Below are positions 52,662-61,405 of a stretch of DNA of 64,000 bases, piece by piece. Positions within the stretch are counted from its first letter, which is position 1; the number at the start of each line of letters is the position of its first letter. The translations under genes were made by a program, and so were the position numbers. The notes below the pieces were generated by a model, which was not told where the DNA came from, searched no databases, and saw only the letters and a program-made list of their open reading frames with translations. This stretch comes from Natronosporangium hydrolyticum (lineage in GTDB: Bacteria > Actinomycetota > Actinomycetes > Mycobacteriales > Micromonosporaceae): assembly GCF_016925615.1 (NCBI RefSeq), contig NZ_CP070499.1, positions 3,596,001 through 3,660,000 on the forward strand, given 5' to 3'.

Positions 52662-54095
52662 CTACGGCAGTCGTTCGAGCAGGTACCGCTCGACCGCGTC
52701 GAGGGAGACCCGCTCCTGCGACATGGTGTCGCGTTCCCGGACCGTCACCGCGTCGTCGGTGAGGGTGTCGAAGTCGACGGTGATGCAGAACGGCGTACCG
52801 ATCTCGTCCTGGCGCCGGTAGCGCCGACCGATCGCCTGCGAATCGTCGAAGTCGACCGACCACCGCTTACGCAGCTGGGCGGCGAGGTCGCGGGCCTTGG
52901 GCGACAGGTCGGTGTTGCGGGAGAGCGGCAGCACCGCCGCCTTGATCGGCGCGATCCGCTTGTCGAACCGCATCACCGTCCGCTTGTCTACTCCGCCCTT
53001 GGTGTTCGGCGCCTCGTCGACGTCGTAGGCCTCCAGCATGAAGGCGAGCACCGACCGGGTGAGACCGGCCGCCGGCTCGATCACGTACGGCACCCAGCGC
53101 TCCTGCTTGGTCTGGTCGAAGTAGGACAGGTCCACTCCGGAGTGCTTGGCGTGGGTGGTCAGATCGAAGTCGGTCCGGTTGGCCACCCCCTCCAGCTCGG
53201 CGAACTCGGTGCCGCCGAGTTGGAACCGGTACTCGATGTCGACGGTCCGCTTCGAGTAGTGGGAGAGCTTCTCCGGCGGGTGCTCGAAGCGGCGCAGATT
53301 ATCCGGGGAGAGGCCGAGGTCGACGTACCAGTCCCAGCGCTGCTGCAGCCAATACTCCAGCCACTCTTCGTCGGTGCCGGGTTCGACGAAGAACTCCATC
53401 TCCATCTGTTCGAACTCGCGGGTCCGGAAGATGAAGTTGCCCGGGGTGATCTCATTCCGGAACGACTTGCCCACCTGGGCGATGCCGAACGGGGGTTTGC
53501 GCCGCGACGAGGTCATCACGTTCAGAAAGTTGATGAAGATGCCCTGGGCGGTCTCCGGCCGCAGGTAGTGCAGGCCGTCCTCGTCCTCGATCGGACCCAG
53601 ATAGGTCTTGAGCAGGCCGTTGAACATCCGCGGTTCGGTGAACTGGCCCTTGTTGCCGCAGTGCGGGCAGTTGATCTCCGACAGGCCGGCCGGGGCGCGG
53701 CCGTGCTTGGCCTCGAACGCCTCCTCCAGCTGGTCGGAGCGGAACCGCCGGTGGCACGACTGGCACTCGGTGAGCGGATCGACGAAGGCGTCGACATGGC
53801 CGGAGGCGACCCACACGTCCCGGTTCAGCACCACGGCGGAGTCCAGGCCGACCACATCATCGCGCTGCTGGACCATCGTGCTCCACCACTGCCGGCGGAC
53901 GTTTTCCTTCAGCTCCACGCCGAGCGGACCGTAGTCCCAGGCGGATCGACTCCCCCCGTAAATCTCGCTGGAGGGGTACACGAAGCCCCGCCGCTTGGCG
54001 AGGCCGACGACGGCGTCGATCCGATCTGCAGCCACACTGGCTCCTTCAGTCACAGGCGGCCGGCTGGCTGCCGGCGCGGCGTCAAGATTGGGCAC
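52662..54095 (-). CDS. glyS: glycyl-tRNA synthetase
   Basis: Class II alpha2-type synthetase of 477 residues charging tRNA-Gly. Motif 1 area is [17 protein letters not shown]; an inserted zinc finger has CQSCHRRF and CPHCGNKGQ; motif 2 is [20 protein letters not shown]; motif 3 is [20 protein letters not shown]. All are intact. The N-terminus is extended with an Ala/Pro-rich stretch of about 20 residues. It is followed on the same strand by the sulfotransferase gene, probably as a read-through unit. Confidence 0.95.
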   Translation of the reverse strand: MPNLDAAPAASRPPVTEGASVAADRIDAVVGLAKRRGFVYPSSEIYGGSRSAWDYGPLGVELKENVRRQWWSTMVQQRDDVVGLDSAVVLNRDVWVASGHVDAFVDPLTECQSCHRRFRSDQLEEAFEAKHGRAPAGLSEINCPHCGNKGQFTEPRMFNGLLKTYLGPIEDEDGLHYLRPETAQGIFINFLNVMTSSRRKPPFGIAQVGKSFRNEITPGNFIFRTREFEQMEMEFFVEPGTDEEWLEYWLQQRWDWYVDLGLSPDNLRRFEHPPEKLSHYSKRTVDIEYRFQLGGTEFAELEGVANRTDFDLTTHAKHSGVDLSYFDQTKQERWVPYVIEPAAGLTRSVLAFMLEAYDVDEAPNTKGGVDKRTVMRFDKRIAPIKAAVLPLSRNTDLSPKARDLAAQLRKRWSVDFDDSQAIGRRYRRQDEIGTPFCITVDFDTLTDDAVTVRERDTMSQERVSLDAVERYLLERLP

Positions 54096-54204
54096 CTTGA
54101 AGTCAGCCCCTCAAGGTTTGGTACGTCCAGCGTACGGCCGGCGCCGGGGCGGTCGCAGCCTGGTTTTCCGGCGCGGGCGTCCGCGTCGTGACCTGAGGGC
54201 TGCC

Positions 54205-54732
54205 CTACTCCGGCGTGAAGGTGCCGCACACTTCGAACTCCCCGGTCTCCACGTTCTGCTCCACCGGGATGTCGAGCACCGTATCAGTCCCGTCGACGTA
54301 CGCCACGTCGACCGGCACCCGCATGTCACCGGTGCCGAAGACGTCGTCGCCGGGCTCAATCTCCAGGTCACCGACCTGGTAGTCGTCGATGGCCGGCAGG
54401 GCCTGCATCCGGCTGCTGAACTGGCTCAGCGGCTCCGTGTTGCGGTCGGCCGCACACCGCTGGTCGTAGGCGGTCTCCCAATCCTGGTCGGCGAGCGCAC
54501 CGACGAACTCGCCCACCGGCCGCTGCGCCTGCTCGTTGATCACCTGCTGACCTAGCACCAGCAGCCCACCGCCGGCGACCGCCCCGACCCCGCAGCACGC
54601 CGCGACCAGCGCCCCCGCCACGCCCAGACCAACGCCGATCCGCAATCGTCGACCCTCGATCGGAGCGGCGACGAACGGTGGCTGAACGCCAGGCCCAGGC
54701 GGCGGACCAGGCCGGTCAGGCGGCGTGGTCAT
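54205..54732 (-). CDS. small membrane protein with extracytoplasmic domain
   Basis: Protein of 175 residues. A proline-rich N-terminus (PPDRPGPPPGPGVQPPF) precedes a transmembrane segment (VGLGVAGALVAACCGVGAVAGGGLLVLG), and the C-terminal 110 residues form an acidic domain with a pair of Cys (QRCAAD, EVCGTF). The architecture resembles actinobacterial DUF4878-like proteins. It overlaps the stop of the upstream monooxygenase gene by 17 bases, so both are likely coupled. Function unknown. Confidence 0.7.
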   Translation of the reverse strand: MTTPPDRPGPPPGPGVQPPFVAAPIEGRRLRIGVGLGVAGALVAACCGVGAVAGGGLLVLGQQVINEQAQRPVGEFVGALADQDWETAYDQRCAADRNTEPLSQFSSRMQALPAIDDYQVGDLEIEPGDDVFGTGDMRVPVDVAYVDGTDTVLDIPVEQNVETGEFEVCGTFTPE

Positions 54733-55060
54733 GCTCGGCCCGATCACTGTCGTAGCGGGTCACCGGGCCCTCGGGGGCGGCCTCGGCGAGCACTTCAAAC
54801 CCGGCCGGGTCCGGCTCGGCGCTGGCGAGCAGCGGGGTCGCGTACATCTTGACGTCGAAGTGACCGAGCGCCCGCCGGTATGCCCCGACCGAGGCCCACC
54901 GGGTGAGCAGGCACCAATGAGCTGGATCGTCGAGCGCCCGCGTGAGTTCGCCGCCCTGGTAGCCGGGGCGAGCGGCGAAGACCGCCAGCGCCTGCTGCGC
55001 TTGGGCGGTGAACTCGGCGGTACGCTCAGGCGGTACCACAAACCGGTTGAGCGCGAGCAC
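54716..55060 (-). CDS. antibiotic biosynthesis monooxygenase (ABM) domain protein
   Basis: Short protein of 114 residues with the dimeric ABM ferredoxin-like fold: LALNRFVVPPERTAEFTAQA, then ARPGYQGGELTRALDDPAHW and RWASVGAYRRALG. It may act on a quinone or haem-like molecule; family members are varied. GTG 55060 has GGGAGG upstream. Its stop lies within the start of the membrane-protein gene. Confidence 0.85.
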   Translation of the reverse strand: MLALNRFVVPPERTAEFTAQAQQALAVFAARPGYQGGELTRALDDPAHWCLLTRWASVGAYRRALGHFDVKMYATPLLASAEPDPAGFEVLAEAAPEGPVTRYDSDRAEHDHAA

Positions 55061-55142
55061 CGCGAGCCTCCCTACTGCGACTGCCGGGATGTGTCGACCC
55101 CAGTCTGGAACGAGCCTAACGAACCGTGGCGAGTGAAGCAGA

Positions 55143-55424
55143 ATGACACCGAACCCTGACGACGACCGGCCGGCGACCTCCGACCTTCTGGCCCGGCTCA
55201 ATCGAGCCAATCCGACGCTAGTGGTCTTCGGCGCGCTGGCGATCTTTCTCGGGATCCTCTTCCTCCCCGACCTGTGGGGGGCGCTGCTGGTGCTGGTGCT
55301 GGTCGGCGCGCTGGGCTGGTTGCTGAGCCGGACCTGGCCGGTGCTGACCCCGGCGGCCCGGGGGATCCGACTGGCGGTGATCGCGCTACTGCTGCTGGTA
55401 GCGCTGCTCAAGCTCACCACCTGA
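55143..55424 (+). CDS. small membrane protein
   Basis: Protein of 93 residues with two hydrophobic segments (VVFGALAIFLGILFLPDLWG, then ALLVLVLVGALGWLL) and a third near the C-terminus (LAVIALLLLVALLKL). The N-terminal 25 residues are acidic and hydrophilic. No family is recognised. It is encoded 66 bases before the zinc-uptake operon; nothing shows that the two are linked. Confidence 0.65.
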   Translation: MTPNPDDDRPATSDLLARLNRANPTLVVFGALAIFLGILFLPDLWGALLVLVLVGALGWLLSRTWPVLTPAARGIRLAVIALLLLVALLKLTT

Positions 55425-55453
55425 CCCGGCAGCCCGGGCCGACCCATGCAGAG

Positions 55454-55473
55454 TTGGCAATGATTGTCGTTAA
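55454..55473 (+). promoter_or_regulatory. Zur-like box upstream of znuA
   Basis: TTGGCAATGATTGTCGTTAA overlaps the region before the znuA start. Reading the other strand gives AACGACAATCATTGCC, close to the actinobacterial Zur palindrome (TGANAATCATTNTCA type). The zur-type gene is in the same cluster, so zinc repression is likely. Confidence 0.72.
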
Positions 55474-55490
55474 CCGGCAGGGTGGTCCTC

Positions 55491-56585
55491 ATGCTGAGAC
55501 GATCCCTGGCCTACGCCAGCACCGGGCTACTGCTGGGCGCCGCGACCGCCTGTGCCGCCGACGCCGAGGAAGGCAGTGACGAAGCTGCGGTGGACGTGGT
55601 GGCGGCCTTCTACCCACTGGAGTTCGTCGCTGACCGGGTCGGCGGCGAACGGGTCTCGGTGACCGGGCTGGCTCCGCCCGGCGTCGAGGCGCACGACCTG
55701 GAGCTGACACCGTCCCAGGTCGCCGAGATCAGCCAGTCCGACCTGGTGGTCTTCCTCACCGACTTCCAGCCGGCGGTCGACGCTGCGGTGGCCGAGCACG
55801 CCGACGACCGCGGCTTCGACGTCGCCGAGGTGGTGCCGCTGCTGGACAATCCGGACGGCCACGACCACGACCACGGACACAGCCACGATGACGAGGATGC
55901 CCGCGAAGACGACCACGATCATGACCATGATCACGACCATGATGATGATCATGACCACGATGACGACGACCACGGGCACGACGACGACCACGGCCACGAG
56001 GACGACGAAGACGGGCACGAGGAGGACGACGAGCACGGCGACGACGACCACGGACATGACCACGGCGACCAGGACCCGCACGTGTGGCAGGACCCGGACC
56101 GGCTAGCCACCATCGCCGACGAACTCGCCGTGGAGCTGGGCGCACTCGACGCCGACTACGCCGACGAGTACGCCGCCAACGCCGCAGCGCTGCGGGAGGA
56201 GCTGGACACGCTCGACCAGGAGTACGCCGACGGGTTGGCCCAGTGCGAACGGCGTGAGATCGTGGTCAGCCACGCCGCCTTCGGCTACCTGTCGGACCGG
56301 TATGATCTCCGGCAGATCGCCATCAGCGGGCTCTCTCCCGAGGACGAGCCCAGCCCGCAACGGCTCGCGGAGGTCATCCGGGAGGCGGAGGCGCACGGTG
56401 CCACCACCATCTTCTTCGAGGTGCTGGTGAGCCCGGCGGTAGCGGAGGTGATCGCCACCGAGGTCGGTGCCGAGACCGCGGTGCTGGACCCGATCGAAGG
56501 GCTCGCGCCCGGCAGCGAGGAGGATTACTTTTCCCTTATGCGCGCCAACCTCGACACACTCCGGGGAGCACTGGACTGCACGTGA
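55491..56585 (+). CDS. znuA: zinc ABC transporter substrate-binding lipoprotein
   Basis: Cluster A-I metal-binding protein of 364 residues. MLRRSLAYASTGLLLGAATAC gives a signal and lipobox. Metal ligands are the His in GVEAHDLELTPSQ and the C-terminal His/Asp/Glu set (VVSHAAFGYLSDRY, IFFEVLVSPAVAEVI). The His/Asp-rich loop from about residue 122 to 197 (GHDHDHGHSHDDEDAREDDH and on) is extremely long, about 75 residues, and would act as a zinc sponge or delivery loop. The Zur-like box lies upstream. It overlaps znuC by four bases (GTGA). Confidence 0.95.
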   Translation: MLRRSLAYASTGLLLGAATACAADAEEGSDEAAVDVVAAFYPLEFVADRVGGERVSVTGLAPPGVEAHDLELTPSQVAEISQSDLVVFLTDFQPAVDAAVAEHADDRGFDVAEVVPLLDNPDGHDHDHGHSHDDEDAREDDHDHDHDHDHDDDHDHDDDDHGHDDDHGHEDDEDGHEEDDEHGDDDHGHDHGDQDPHVWQDPDRLATIADELAVELGALDADYADEYAANAAALREELDTLDQEYADGLAQCERREIVVSHAAFGYLSDRYDLRQIAISGLSPEDEPSPQRLAEVIREAEAHGATTIFFEVLVSPAVAEVIATEVGAETAVLDPIEGLAPGSEEDYFSLMRANLDTLRGALDCT

Positions 56586-57373
56586 GCACCCCGGTCCTGG
56601 AACTCGCGCACGGGGTGGTCGGCTACCACGGCCGCCCCGTGCTGCCGGGCGTCTCCCTGCGGGTCAACGCCGGTGAGGTGGTGGCGATCCTGGGCGCCAA
56701 CGGCTCCGGCAAGTCCACCCTGATCAAGGCGGCGCTGGGCCTGCTGCCCCTGACCGCCGGCTCAGCCCGGCTCTTCGACACCCCGCTGGGGCGGTTCCGG
56801 CAGCGCTACCGGCTCGGCTACGTGCCGCAGCGCGCCGGGGCCGGCAGCGGCGTGCCGGCCACCGTCACCGAGTTGGTCAGCGCGGGCCGGCTGCCGCGCC
56901 GCCGGCTGCCGTGGCCGCGCTGGTCGGCCGACCGGGCGGCGGTGACGCACGCGATCGCCGTGGTCGGGCTGACCGAGAAGCGGCGGGAGCCGGTGGGCAC
57001 GCTCTCCGGCGGCCAGCAGCAGCGCGCCCTGATCGCCCGGGCCCTGGCCTGCGAACCAGAGCTGCTGGTGCTCGACGAACCGACCGCCGGCGTGGACGCG
57101 GCCAGCCAGGTCGCCTTCGCCGGCGCGCTGCGGCACTTCGTCGACGCCGGCGGGACGGTGGTGCTGGTCGCCCACGAGCTGGGCCCACTAGCGCCGCTGA
57201 TCACCCGGACCGTGGTGTTGCACGAGGGTCGGGTGGTGCAGGACACCGCCGGGGCGGCCGTCGCTACCGACTCGACCACCGCCTCGGACCCCGGCACGGG
57301 CCACCACGACGAGCCGCCGGCGCCCTCCCCGGTCGGGTGGCAGCCCTCGCTCATCCAGGAGCTGCCCCGGTGA
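56582..57373 (+). CDS. znuC: zinc ABC transporter ATP-binding protein
   Basis: ATPase subunit of 263 residues. Walker A ILGANGSGKSTLIKAALG, signature TLSGGQQQRALIARALA and Walker B LLVLDEPTAGVDAAS are intact; the H-loop VLVAHELGPL follows. GTG starts overlap the znuA and znuB stops (GTGA at both ends). The C-terminal 35 residues are Ser/Pro/Thr-rich and probably disordered. Confidence 0.94.
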   Translation: MSTPVLELAHGVVGYHGRPVLPGVSLRVNAGEVVAILGANGSGKSTLIKAALGLLPLTAGSARLFDTPLGRFRQRYRLGYVPQRAGAGSGVPATVTELVSAGRLPRRRLPWPRWSADRAAVTHAIAVVGLTEKRREPVGTLSGGQQQRALIARALACEPELLVLDEPTAGVDAASQVAFAGALRHFVDAGGTVVLVAHELGPLAPLITRTVVLHEGRVVQDTAGAAVATDSTTASDPGTGHHDEPPAPSPVGWQPSLIQELPR

Positions 57374-58245
57374 GCATCTTCTCGCTGCCGTTCATGCAGT
57401 ACGCCCTGATCGGCGCGCTGATCACCGGGCTGGTCGCGCCGGCGCTCGGCACCTACCTGGTGCAGCGCCGGCTGGCATTGATCGGCGACGGGATCGGCCA
57501 CGTCGCGTTGACCGGTGTCGCGGTCGGGCTGCTGTTGGCGCAGTCCCCGGTGATCACCGCCATGGTGGTGGCCGCCGCCGGCGCGATCGCCATCGAGCTG
57601 GTCCGCGAGCGCGGAAAGACCTCCGGCGATGTGGCGCTAGCGGTCCTGTTCTACGGCGGCATCGCCGGCGGTGTGTTCCTGGTCAACCTCTCGGCCAGCC
57701 ACACCAACGCCAACCTGATGGCGTACCTGTTCGGTTCACCGCTCACCACCTCCCCTGCCGACCTGCGGATTATGGCGATACTCGGCGGCGCGGTGCTGCT
57801 GGTGACGCTGGGGCTGCGGCCGTGGCTGTTCGCGATCTGCCACGACGAGGAGCACGCCCGGGTCAGCGGGTTGCCGGTGCGGGCACTGAACCTGCTGCTG
57901 GCGGTGACCACCGCGGTGACGATCACGGTGGCGATGCGGGCGGTCGGGCTGCTGCTGGTCAGCGCCCTGATGGTGGTCCCGGTGGCGACCGCGCAGCTGG
58001 TCGCCCGCGGTTTCCGGGCCACCCAGCTGTTGGCGATGGCGATCGGAGTGGCCGCCGCGGCGGCCGGCATCTGGTTCGCCGGGGTCTACGACACCGCGCC
58101 CGGCGCCACCATCGTGCTGCTGGCGATCGCCGGGTTCGCGGTCGTCACCGTGGTCACGGCCGGGTGGCGGTGGCTCCGCCGGGGGCGCGACCGGCGACCC
58201 GGTGAGCCGGTAGTGCCGCCGCCCGAGGTAACGTTGGCCCGCTAG
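57370..58245 (+). CDS. znuB: zinc ABC transporter permease
   Basis: Membrane permease of 291 residues with eight to nine segments. MQYALIGALITGLVAPALGT and LIGDGIGHVALTGVAVGLLL are typical of ZnuB/AbcG-type permeases of the ABC-3 family, as is VRALNLLLAVTTAVTITVAM. GTG at 57370 overlaps the ATPase stop. The 60 C-terminal residues are basic and end in a proline-rich tail. Confidence 0.94.
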   Translation: MSIFSLPFMQYALIGALITGLVAPALGTYLVQRRLALIGDGIGHVALTGVAVGLLLAQSPVITAMVVAAAGAIAIELVRERGKTSGDVALAVLFYGGIAGGVFLVNLSASHTNANLMAYLFGSPLTTSPADLRIMAILGGAVLLVTLGLRPWLFAICHDEEHARVSGLPVRALNLLLAVTTAVTITVAMRAVGLLLVSALMVVPVATAQLVARGFRATQLLAMAIGVAAAAAGIWFAGVYDTAPGATIVLLAIAGFAVVTVVTAGWRWLRRGRDRRPGEPVVPPPEVTLAR

Positions 58246-58261
58246 AGGCTACGGTTAGGAC

Positions 58262-58600
58262 GTGGGCGGAAACGAAGCGTACGAGGCGGCCGGTGAACTT
58301 CTGCGTGCGCTCGCCGCACCGATCCGAATCGCCATCGTCACCGAGTTGGCCGACGGCCAACGCTGTGTGCACGAGCTGGTCGACGCACTCGGGGTGGCGC
58401 AGCCGTTGGTGAGCCAACACCTGCGGGTGCTCCGGGGGGCCGGGGTGGTCAAAGGCGCCCGCCGCGGGCGGGAGATCGCGTACACACTGGTCGACGAGCA
58501 CATCGCCCACATCGTCGCCGACGCCATCAGCCACGCTGGTGAGCAACGTCCCGGCGAGGTCCCCACTGTCGAGATGGCAAGGGAGGTTAGGGCGCCATGA
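58262..58600 (+). CDS. ArsR/SmtB-type winged-helix regulator in the zinc locus
   Basis: Regulator of 112 residues: LLRALAAPIRIAIVTELADG then CVHELVDALGVAQPLVSQHLRVLRGAGVVKGARRG is the ArsR helix-turn-helix. Metal ligands could be the Cys/His around the HTH (RCVHEL, QHLRVL, DEHIAHIVADAISHA). GTG start 58262; its stop overlaps the Fur/Zur ATG (ATGA at 58597). A metal-sensing repressor paired with Zur in one operon. Confidence 0.9.
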   Translation: MGGNEAYEAAGELLRALAAPIRIAIVTELADGQRCVHELVDALGVAQPLVSQHLRVLRGAGVVKGARRGREIAYTLVDEHIAHIVADAISHAGEQRPGEVPTVEMAREVRAP

Positions 58601-59001
58601 CGGCGACCACCGACACCCCAGGCGTACGCCACACCCGCCAGCGCGCTGCGGTCAGCACTCTGCTCAACGAGGTCGAGGGTTTCCACTCCGCTCAGGAGCT
58701 GCACGCGATGCTGCGAGAACGGGGCGAGCGGGTAGGCCTGACCACCGTCTACCGCACCCTGCAGGGGTTGGCTGACGGCGGCGAGGTGGACGTCATGCGC
58801 CCGCCCGGCGGTGAGCACCTCTACCGCCGGTGCAGCGAGGGCCATCACCACCATCTGGTGTGCCGCGCCTGCGGCCGTACCGTCGAGGTCGAAGGGCCCG
58901 CGGTCGAGACCTGGGCGAGCAAGGTCGCGGCGAGCAACGGGTTCACCGAGGTGAGCCACACACTGGAGATCTTCGGCACCTGCCCGGCCTGCGCCGGCTA
59001 G
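58597..59001 (+). CDS. zur: Fur-family regulator, Zur-type
   Basis: Metalloregulator of 134 residues. The winged helix (HTRQRAAVSTLLNEVEGFHS, VGLTTVYRTLQGLADGGEVD) is followed by a dimerisation domain with YRRCSEGHHHHLVCRACGRT and GTCPACAG, giving two CxxC zinc structural motifs and His ligands. Its position at the end of the znu operon and the Zur-like box upstream indicate zinc control; Fur or Mur types are less likely. Confidence 0.92.
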   Translation: MTATTDTPGVRHTRQRAAVSTLLNEVEGFHSAQELHAMLRERGERVGLTTVYRTLQGLADGGEVDVMRPPGGEHLYRRCSEGHHHHLVCRACGRTVEVEGPAVETWASKVAASNGFTEVSHTLEIFGTCPACAG

Positions 59002-59005
59002 CGGC

Positions 59006-59039
59006 GGCGCCGTCGTTTTCGTGGCGCCGTCGTTTTCGT
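59006..59039. repeat. 17-bp tandem repeat, two copies
   Basis: GGCGCCGTCGTTTTCGT occurs twice in tandem (59006-59022 and 59023-59039) right after the zur stop. It may act as a terminator region or be a local duplication. Confidence 0.75.
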
Positions 59040-59176
59040 GGCGCACACCTGGCGAGACGTGATCATCTTCCCCGCCGCAGCCTAGGGTGGTGCTGCGGGA
59101 GTGTTTGCTCTGCGTACGTAACGCCATCGGCCGGGCGGTCGGGCTGCAAGATCGGCGGGCAGATCGTCTCACCCGA

Positions 59177-59591
59177 CTTGGTGGGTCGAGTGGCGCCTGG
59201 TTTGCCAATATGAACCTGGTTTGTCGCCGTAGTGGATCACCACTCAACCGACCAAGCGGCCGACGGTGTGACAGCCGGCGACAGGGAGGGGCCCCTTCCT
59301 GATCGCCGCTTGATGACCTTGAGCGTAGCTGCCGAGGACCCGCGCCAAGCCGCTGCGCCAAAGCCGCTGCGCCCAGAGCCTACGAGAGCTGCCGGCACAG
59401 ACGGAGCAGCGGCGAGGGCGCCACGGTAGGAAGGCGCCCGGCGCCGCCTGCGGGTCGCCGCGTGACCTAGCCCTCCTGAGCTAGCCCACCTGAGCTAGCC
59501 CGGCGAGCTGCCTTGGTGGGTTGAGTGGTGATCCACTAAGGCGACAAACCAGGTTCATACTGGCAAACCAGGCGCCACCCAACCCACCAAG
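59177..59591. mobile_element. MITE-like element with 80-bp inverted ends, no protein
   Basis: Bases 59177-59256 and 59512-59591 are inverted copies, 75 of 80 matched. Each begins CTTGGTGGGT and ends ACCAAG, so each 80-mer is itself flanked by short inverted repeats of about 17 bases. The 255-bp interior has no ORF with recognised similarity, but has small internal duplications (CCTGAGCTAGCCC and GCCGCTGCGCC twice each). CCGA on both outer sides may be a 4-bp target duplication. No transposase is seen in the window. Between it and the gene at 59778, about 185 bases show nothing recognisable. Confidence 0.72.
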
Positions 59592-59777
59592 CCGAGCACT
59601 GTGACTAGTCCACACCGAACTCTGCCACGAAGTATGTGCAAATATTGCTGTTCCCGCCGCAACAACTGCTCAAGCTTCGGCGGCGCGGTCAGGCAAGCGC
59701 TCCTGCGGCACCACCTGACCTGCGGGGACGCATGATGGTCAGGCGCGTTGGACCGGCGGAGAGCCCCGCGGAGCTGG

Positions 59778-61118
59778 TCAGCCAGGTCGGGAGCTGAGCG
59801 GCTCGGCGGAGCCCGCGGTGGGCACCAGATTCACCGCGGCGGCCGCCTCCCGGAACGCGCGCACCGCGCGGGCGCTGTCACCGGCCTGGTCCAGCAGGTT
59901 TCCGAGCTCGACCCAGGCCCGGGCGGCCTGCCGGGAGGCGCCCAGTTGCCGGAGCGCCCCGGCGGCCCGGTCGAAGCCGGTCACCGCTCGCTCCCACTCG
60001 CCAGCGGCGGCCAGCGCGGCGGCGAGCACCGTATCGGCGCGGGCGCGCTCCAGGGCAGCCTCCGGGCCCAACTCGGCCAACGCCCGATCGGCCAGCTCCG
60101 AGGCGGCCTGCGGCTCGCCCTTCAGCAGGTGGGCGCGGGCCAGTTCGGTGAGCAGGTAACCCCGGTCGTAGCCGTGGCCCACCTGATGGAGCAGGTGCAG
60201 GCCTTCTTCCAGCAGCTGTTGGGCTTCGTCCACCCGGGGCGGTTCCTGTCGCAGTAGCAGCAGCCCGTACTGGCTGAGCAGCCGGCCGACCTGCCGCTGC
60301 TGGCCGCTGCGCCGAAAGTAGGTGAGCGCCTCCTCGGCCAGCTCCAACGCTTCCCGATGCCGTCCGTCCTCACTGGCCAAGTGGCTTGCGTTCCAGAGCA
60401 CCGTCGCCCGCGCCGGTGGTGATTGGAGCTCTTCGGCGCGGCGCAGGCCTTCCCGGAGCAGCCGCTCGGCCTGGGTGACCTCCCCGAGTTCGAAGTGGGC
60501 GGCGGCGACCGTCGCCAGCAACCGGATCGCCGTCTCCGACTGCCAGGCGTCGAGCCGGTCGAGTTCACGCATCGCCCCGGTGCCCACCTCCACCACCCGG
60601 GAGAGCTCCCCCAGCTCATACAGGCACCGGCACCATCGGATGACCACGCTCAACGACGAGAGGTAACGGGGCGACCGGATCGCCTCCTGCACCAACGCCT
60701 CATAGGCGGTGGCGGCTTCGCGTAGCCGACCCTGGGCCGCCAGCGCCTGGGCGATCCCCGTCCGGGCCTCGACCTGCACCAGGGGCTCCACTTCGGCCGC
60801 GGCGAGGACGCTCTCGAACAGCGCGTGCGCCTCGGCGACCTTGCCGGCCTCCAGCGCGAGCTGGCCAAACTTGAGGGTGAGCGCGGCCGGCCGGGCAACC
60901 TCACCGGCAGCCCCGGCCCACAGCTCTTCCGGGGCGCAGCCAAGCGCTGCGGCGAGGCTGCGCACCGTCTCCGGGGTGGGGGTGCGGCGGCCCGCTTCGA
61001 GCAGCGAGACGTAGCTGACCGACAGCGCGTCGCCGGCCAGCTCCCGCTGGGTCAGACCACGCGCCCGCCGCCAACCTCGAAGCCGGCTAGCAAACTCATG
61101 TTGACTCGGTTGACTCAT
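59778..61118 (-). CDS. XRE-family regulator with TPR domain (RRNPP-like)
   Basis: Regulator of 446 residues. Residues 8-65 form an XRE helix-turn-helix (RLRGWRRARGLTQRELAGDA, VSYVSLLEAGRRTPTPETVR). Residues about 75 to 430 are continuous TPR-like helices (EAHALFESVLAAAEVEPLVQ, EAATAYEALVQEAIRSPRYL, AAAHFELGEVTQAERLLREG, and others). This layout is that of RRNPP-type peptide-sensing regulators in Firmicutes and related TPR regulators in actinomycetes. Its start overlaps two GTTGACT half-sites. It diverges from a gene for a small signal-peptide-like peptide 65 bases away. Confidence 0.88.
   Translation of the reverse strand: MSQPSQHEFASRLRGWRRARGLTQRELAGDALSVSYVSLLEAGRRTPTPETVRSLAAALGCAPEELWAGAAGEVARPAALTLKFGQLALEAGKVAEAHALFESVLAAAEVEPLVQVEARTGIAQALAAQGRLREAATAYEALVQEAIRSPRYLSSLSVVIRWCRCLYELGELSRVVEVGTGAMRELDRLDAWQSETAIRLLATVAAAHFELGEVTQAERLLREGLRRAEELQSPPARATVLWNASHLASEDGRHREALELAEEALTYFRRSGQQRQVGRLLSQYGLLLLRQEPPRVDEAQQLLEEGLHLLHQVGHGYDRGYLLTELARAHLLKGEPQAASELADRALAELGPEAALERARADTVLAAALAAAGEWERAVTGFDRAAGALRQLGASRQAARAWVELGNLLDQAGDSARAVRAFREAAAAVNLVPTAGSAEPLSSRPG
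61100..61115. promoter_or_regulatory. two GTTGACT half-sites overlapping XRE-TPR start codon
   Basis: GTTGACT occurs at 61100-61106 and 61109-61115, a 9-base period, next to the ATG (61118) of the minus-strand regulator. The same arm forms the palindrome at 61406-61421. Likely autoregulatory sites, although they also encode residues 1-7 (MSQPSQ). Confidence 0.5.
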
Positions 61119-61183
61119 AGTAATCCCCCGCTCTACAATCTACACTAGAATACCCACGCCGATCTATGCAAGGGGAGACAATG

Positions 61184-61336
61184 ATGAAATTCTCGTCCCT
61201 GACCGCCGCCGCTCTGCTCACCCTCAGCTTGGCGATCGCGCCGGTCATTGCTGGCGGCGTTGCTATTTCAGCCGCAACTCCCGGTTTCGGTGCGGAGAAT
61301 TTATCAATGGGCGGAGCCACCTGCTGCGTAGATTAG
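61184..61336 (+). CDS. small secreted peptide precursor, unannotated (50 residues)
   Basis: A short ORF with AGGGGAG six bases before ATG 61184. The product has one lysine at position 2, a hydrophobic core (LTAAALLTLSLAIAPVIAGG) and small residues before the likely cleavage (AISAA). The predicted secreted tail is about 20 residues ending MGGATCCVD, with two adjacent Cys. It diverges from the XRE-TPR gene and faces the SARP gene. It may be a signalling peptide, or alternatively a RiPP precursor given the LanM-like gene nearby. A TAGAAT box lies about 33 bases upstream. Confidence 0.78.
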   Translation: MKFSSLTAAALLTLSLAIAPVIAGGVAISAATPGFGAENLSMGGATCCVD

Positions 61337-61405
61337 TCGACACGCGACAATCGCCCGATTCACACACTCCTGTGACCACTCGTAGCGAGTTCTGTTGACG
61401 GAGTT

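Noticed and set aside
51597-54191. Very long plus-strand open frame (864 codons) opposite sulfotransferase and glycyl-tRNA synthetase genes
   Set aside because: It is an antisense shadow in high-GC DNA: low-complexity Arg/Pro/Gly/Val content, no family motif, and two well-supported genes on the other strand.
55870-56060. Short near-periodic repeats that could be taken for a CRISPR or minisatellite
   Set aside because: They are in-frame GAC/CAC/GAT/CAT codons of a His/Asp-rich loop; no spacer structure.
55527-56081. Minus-strand frame with long Val/Met/Ile runs, resembling a membrane protein
   Set aside because: It is the complement of the His/Asp codon repeats in znuA, so the hydrophobic runs are a codon artefact.
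59257-59511. Possible small gene inside the inverted-repeat element
   Set aside because: No frame on either strand shows a ribosome site with a recognisable product.
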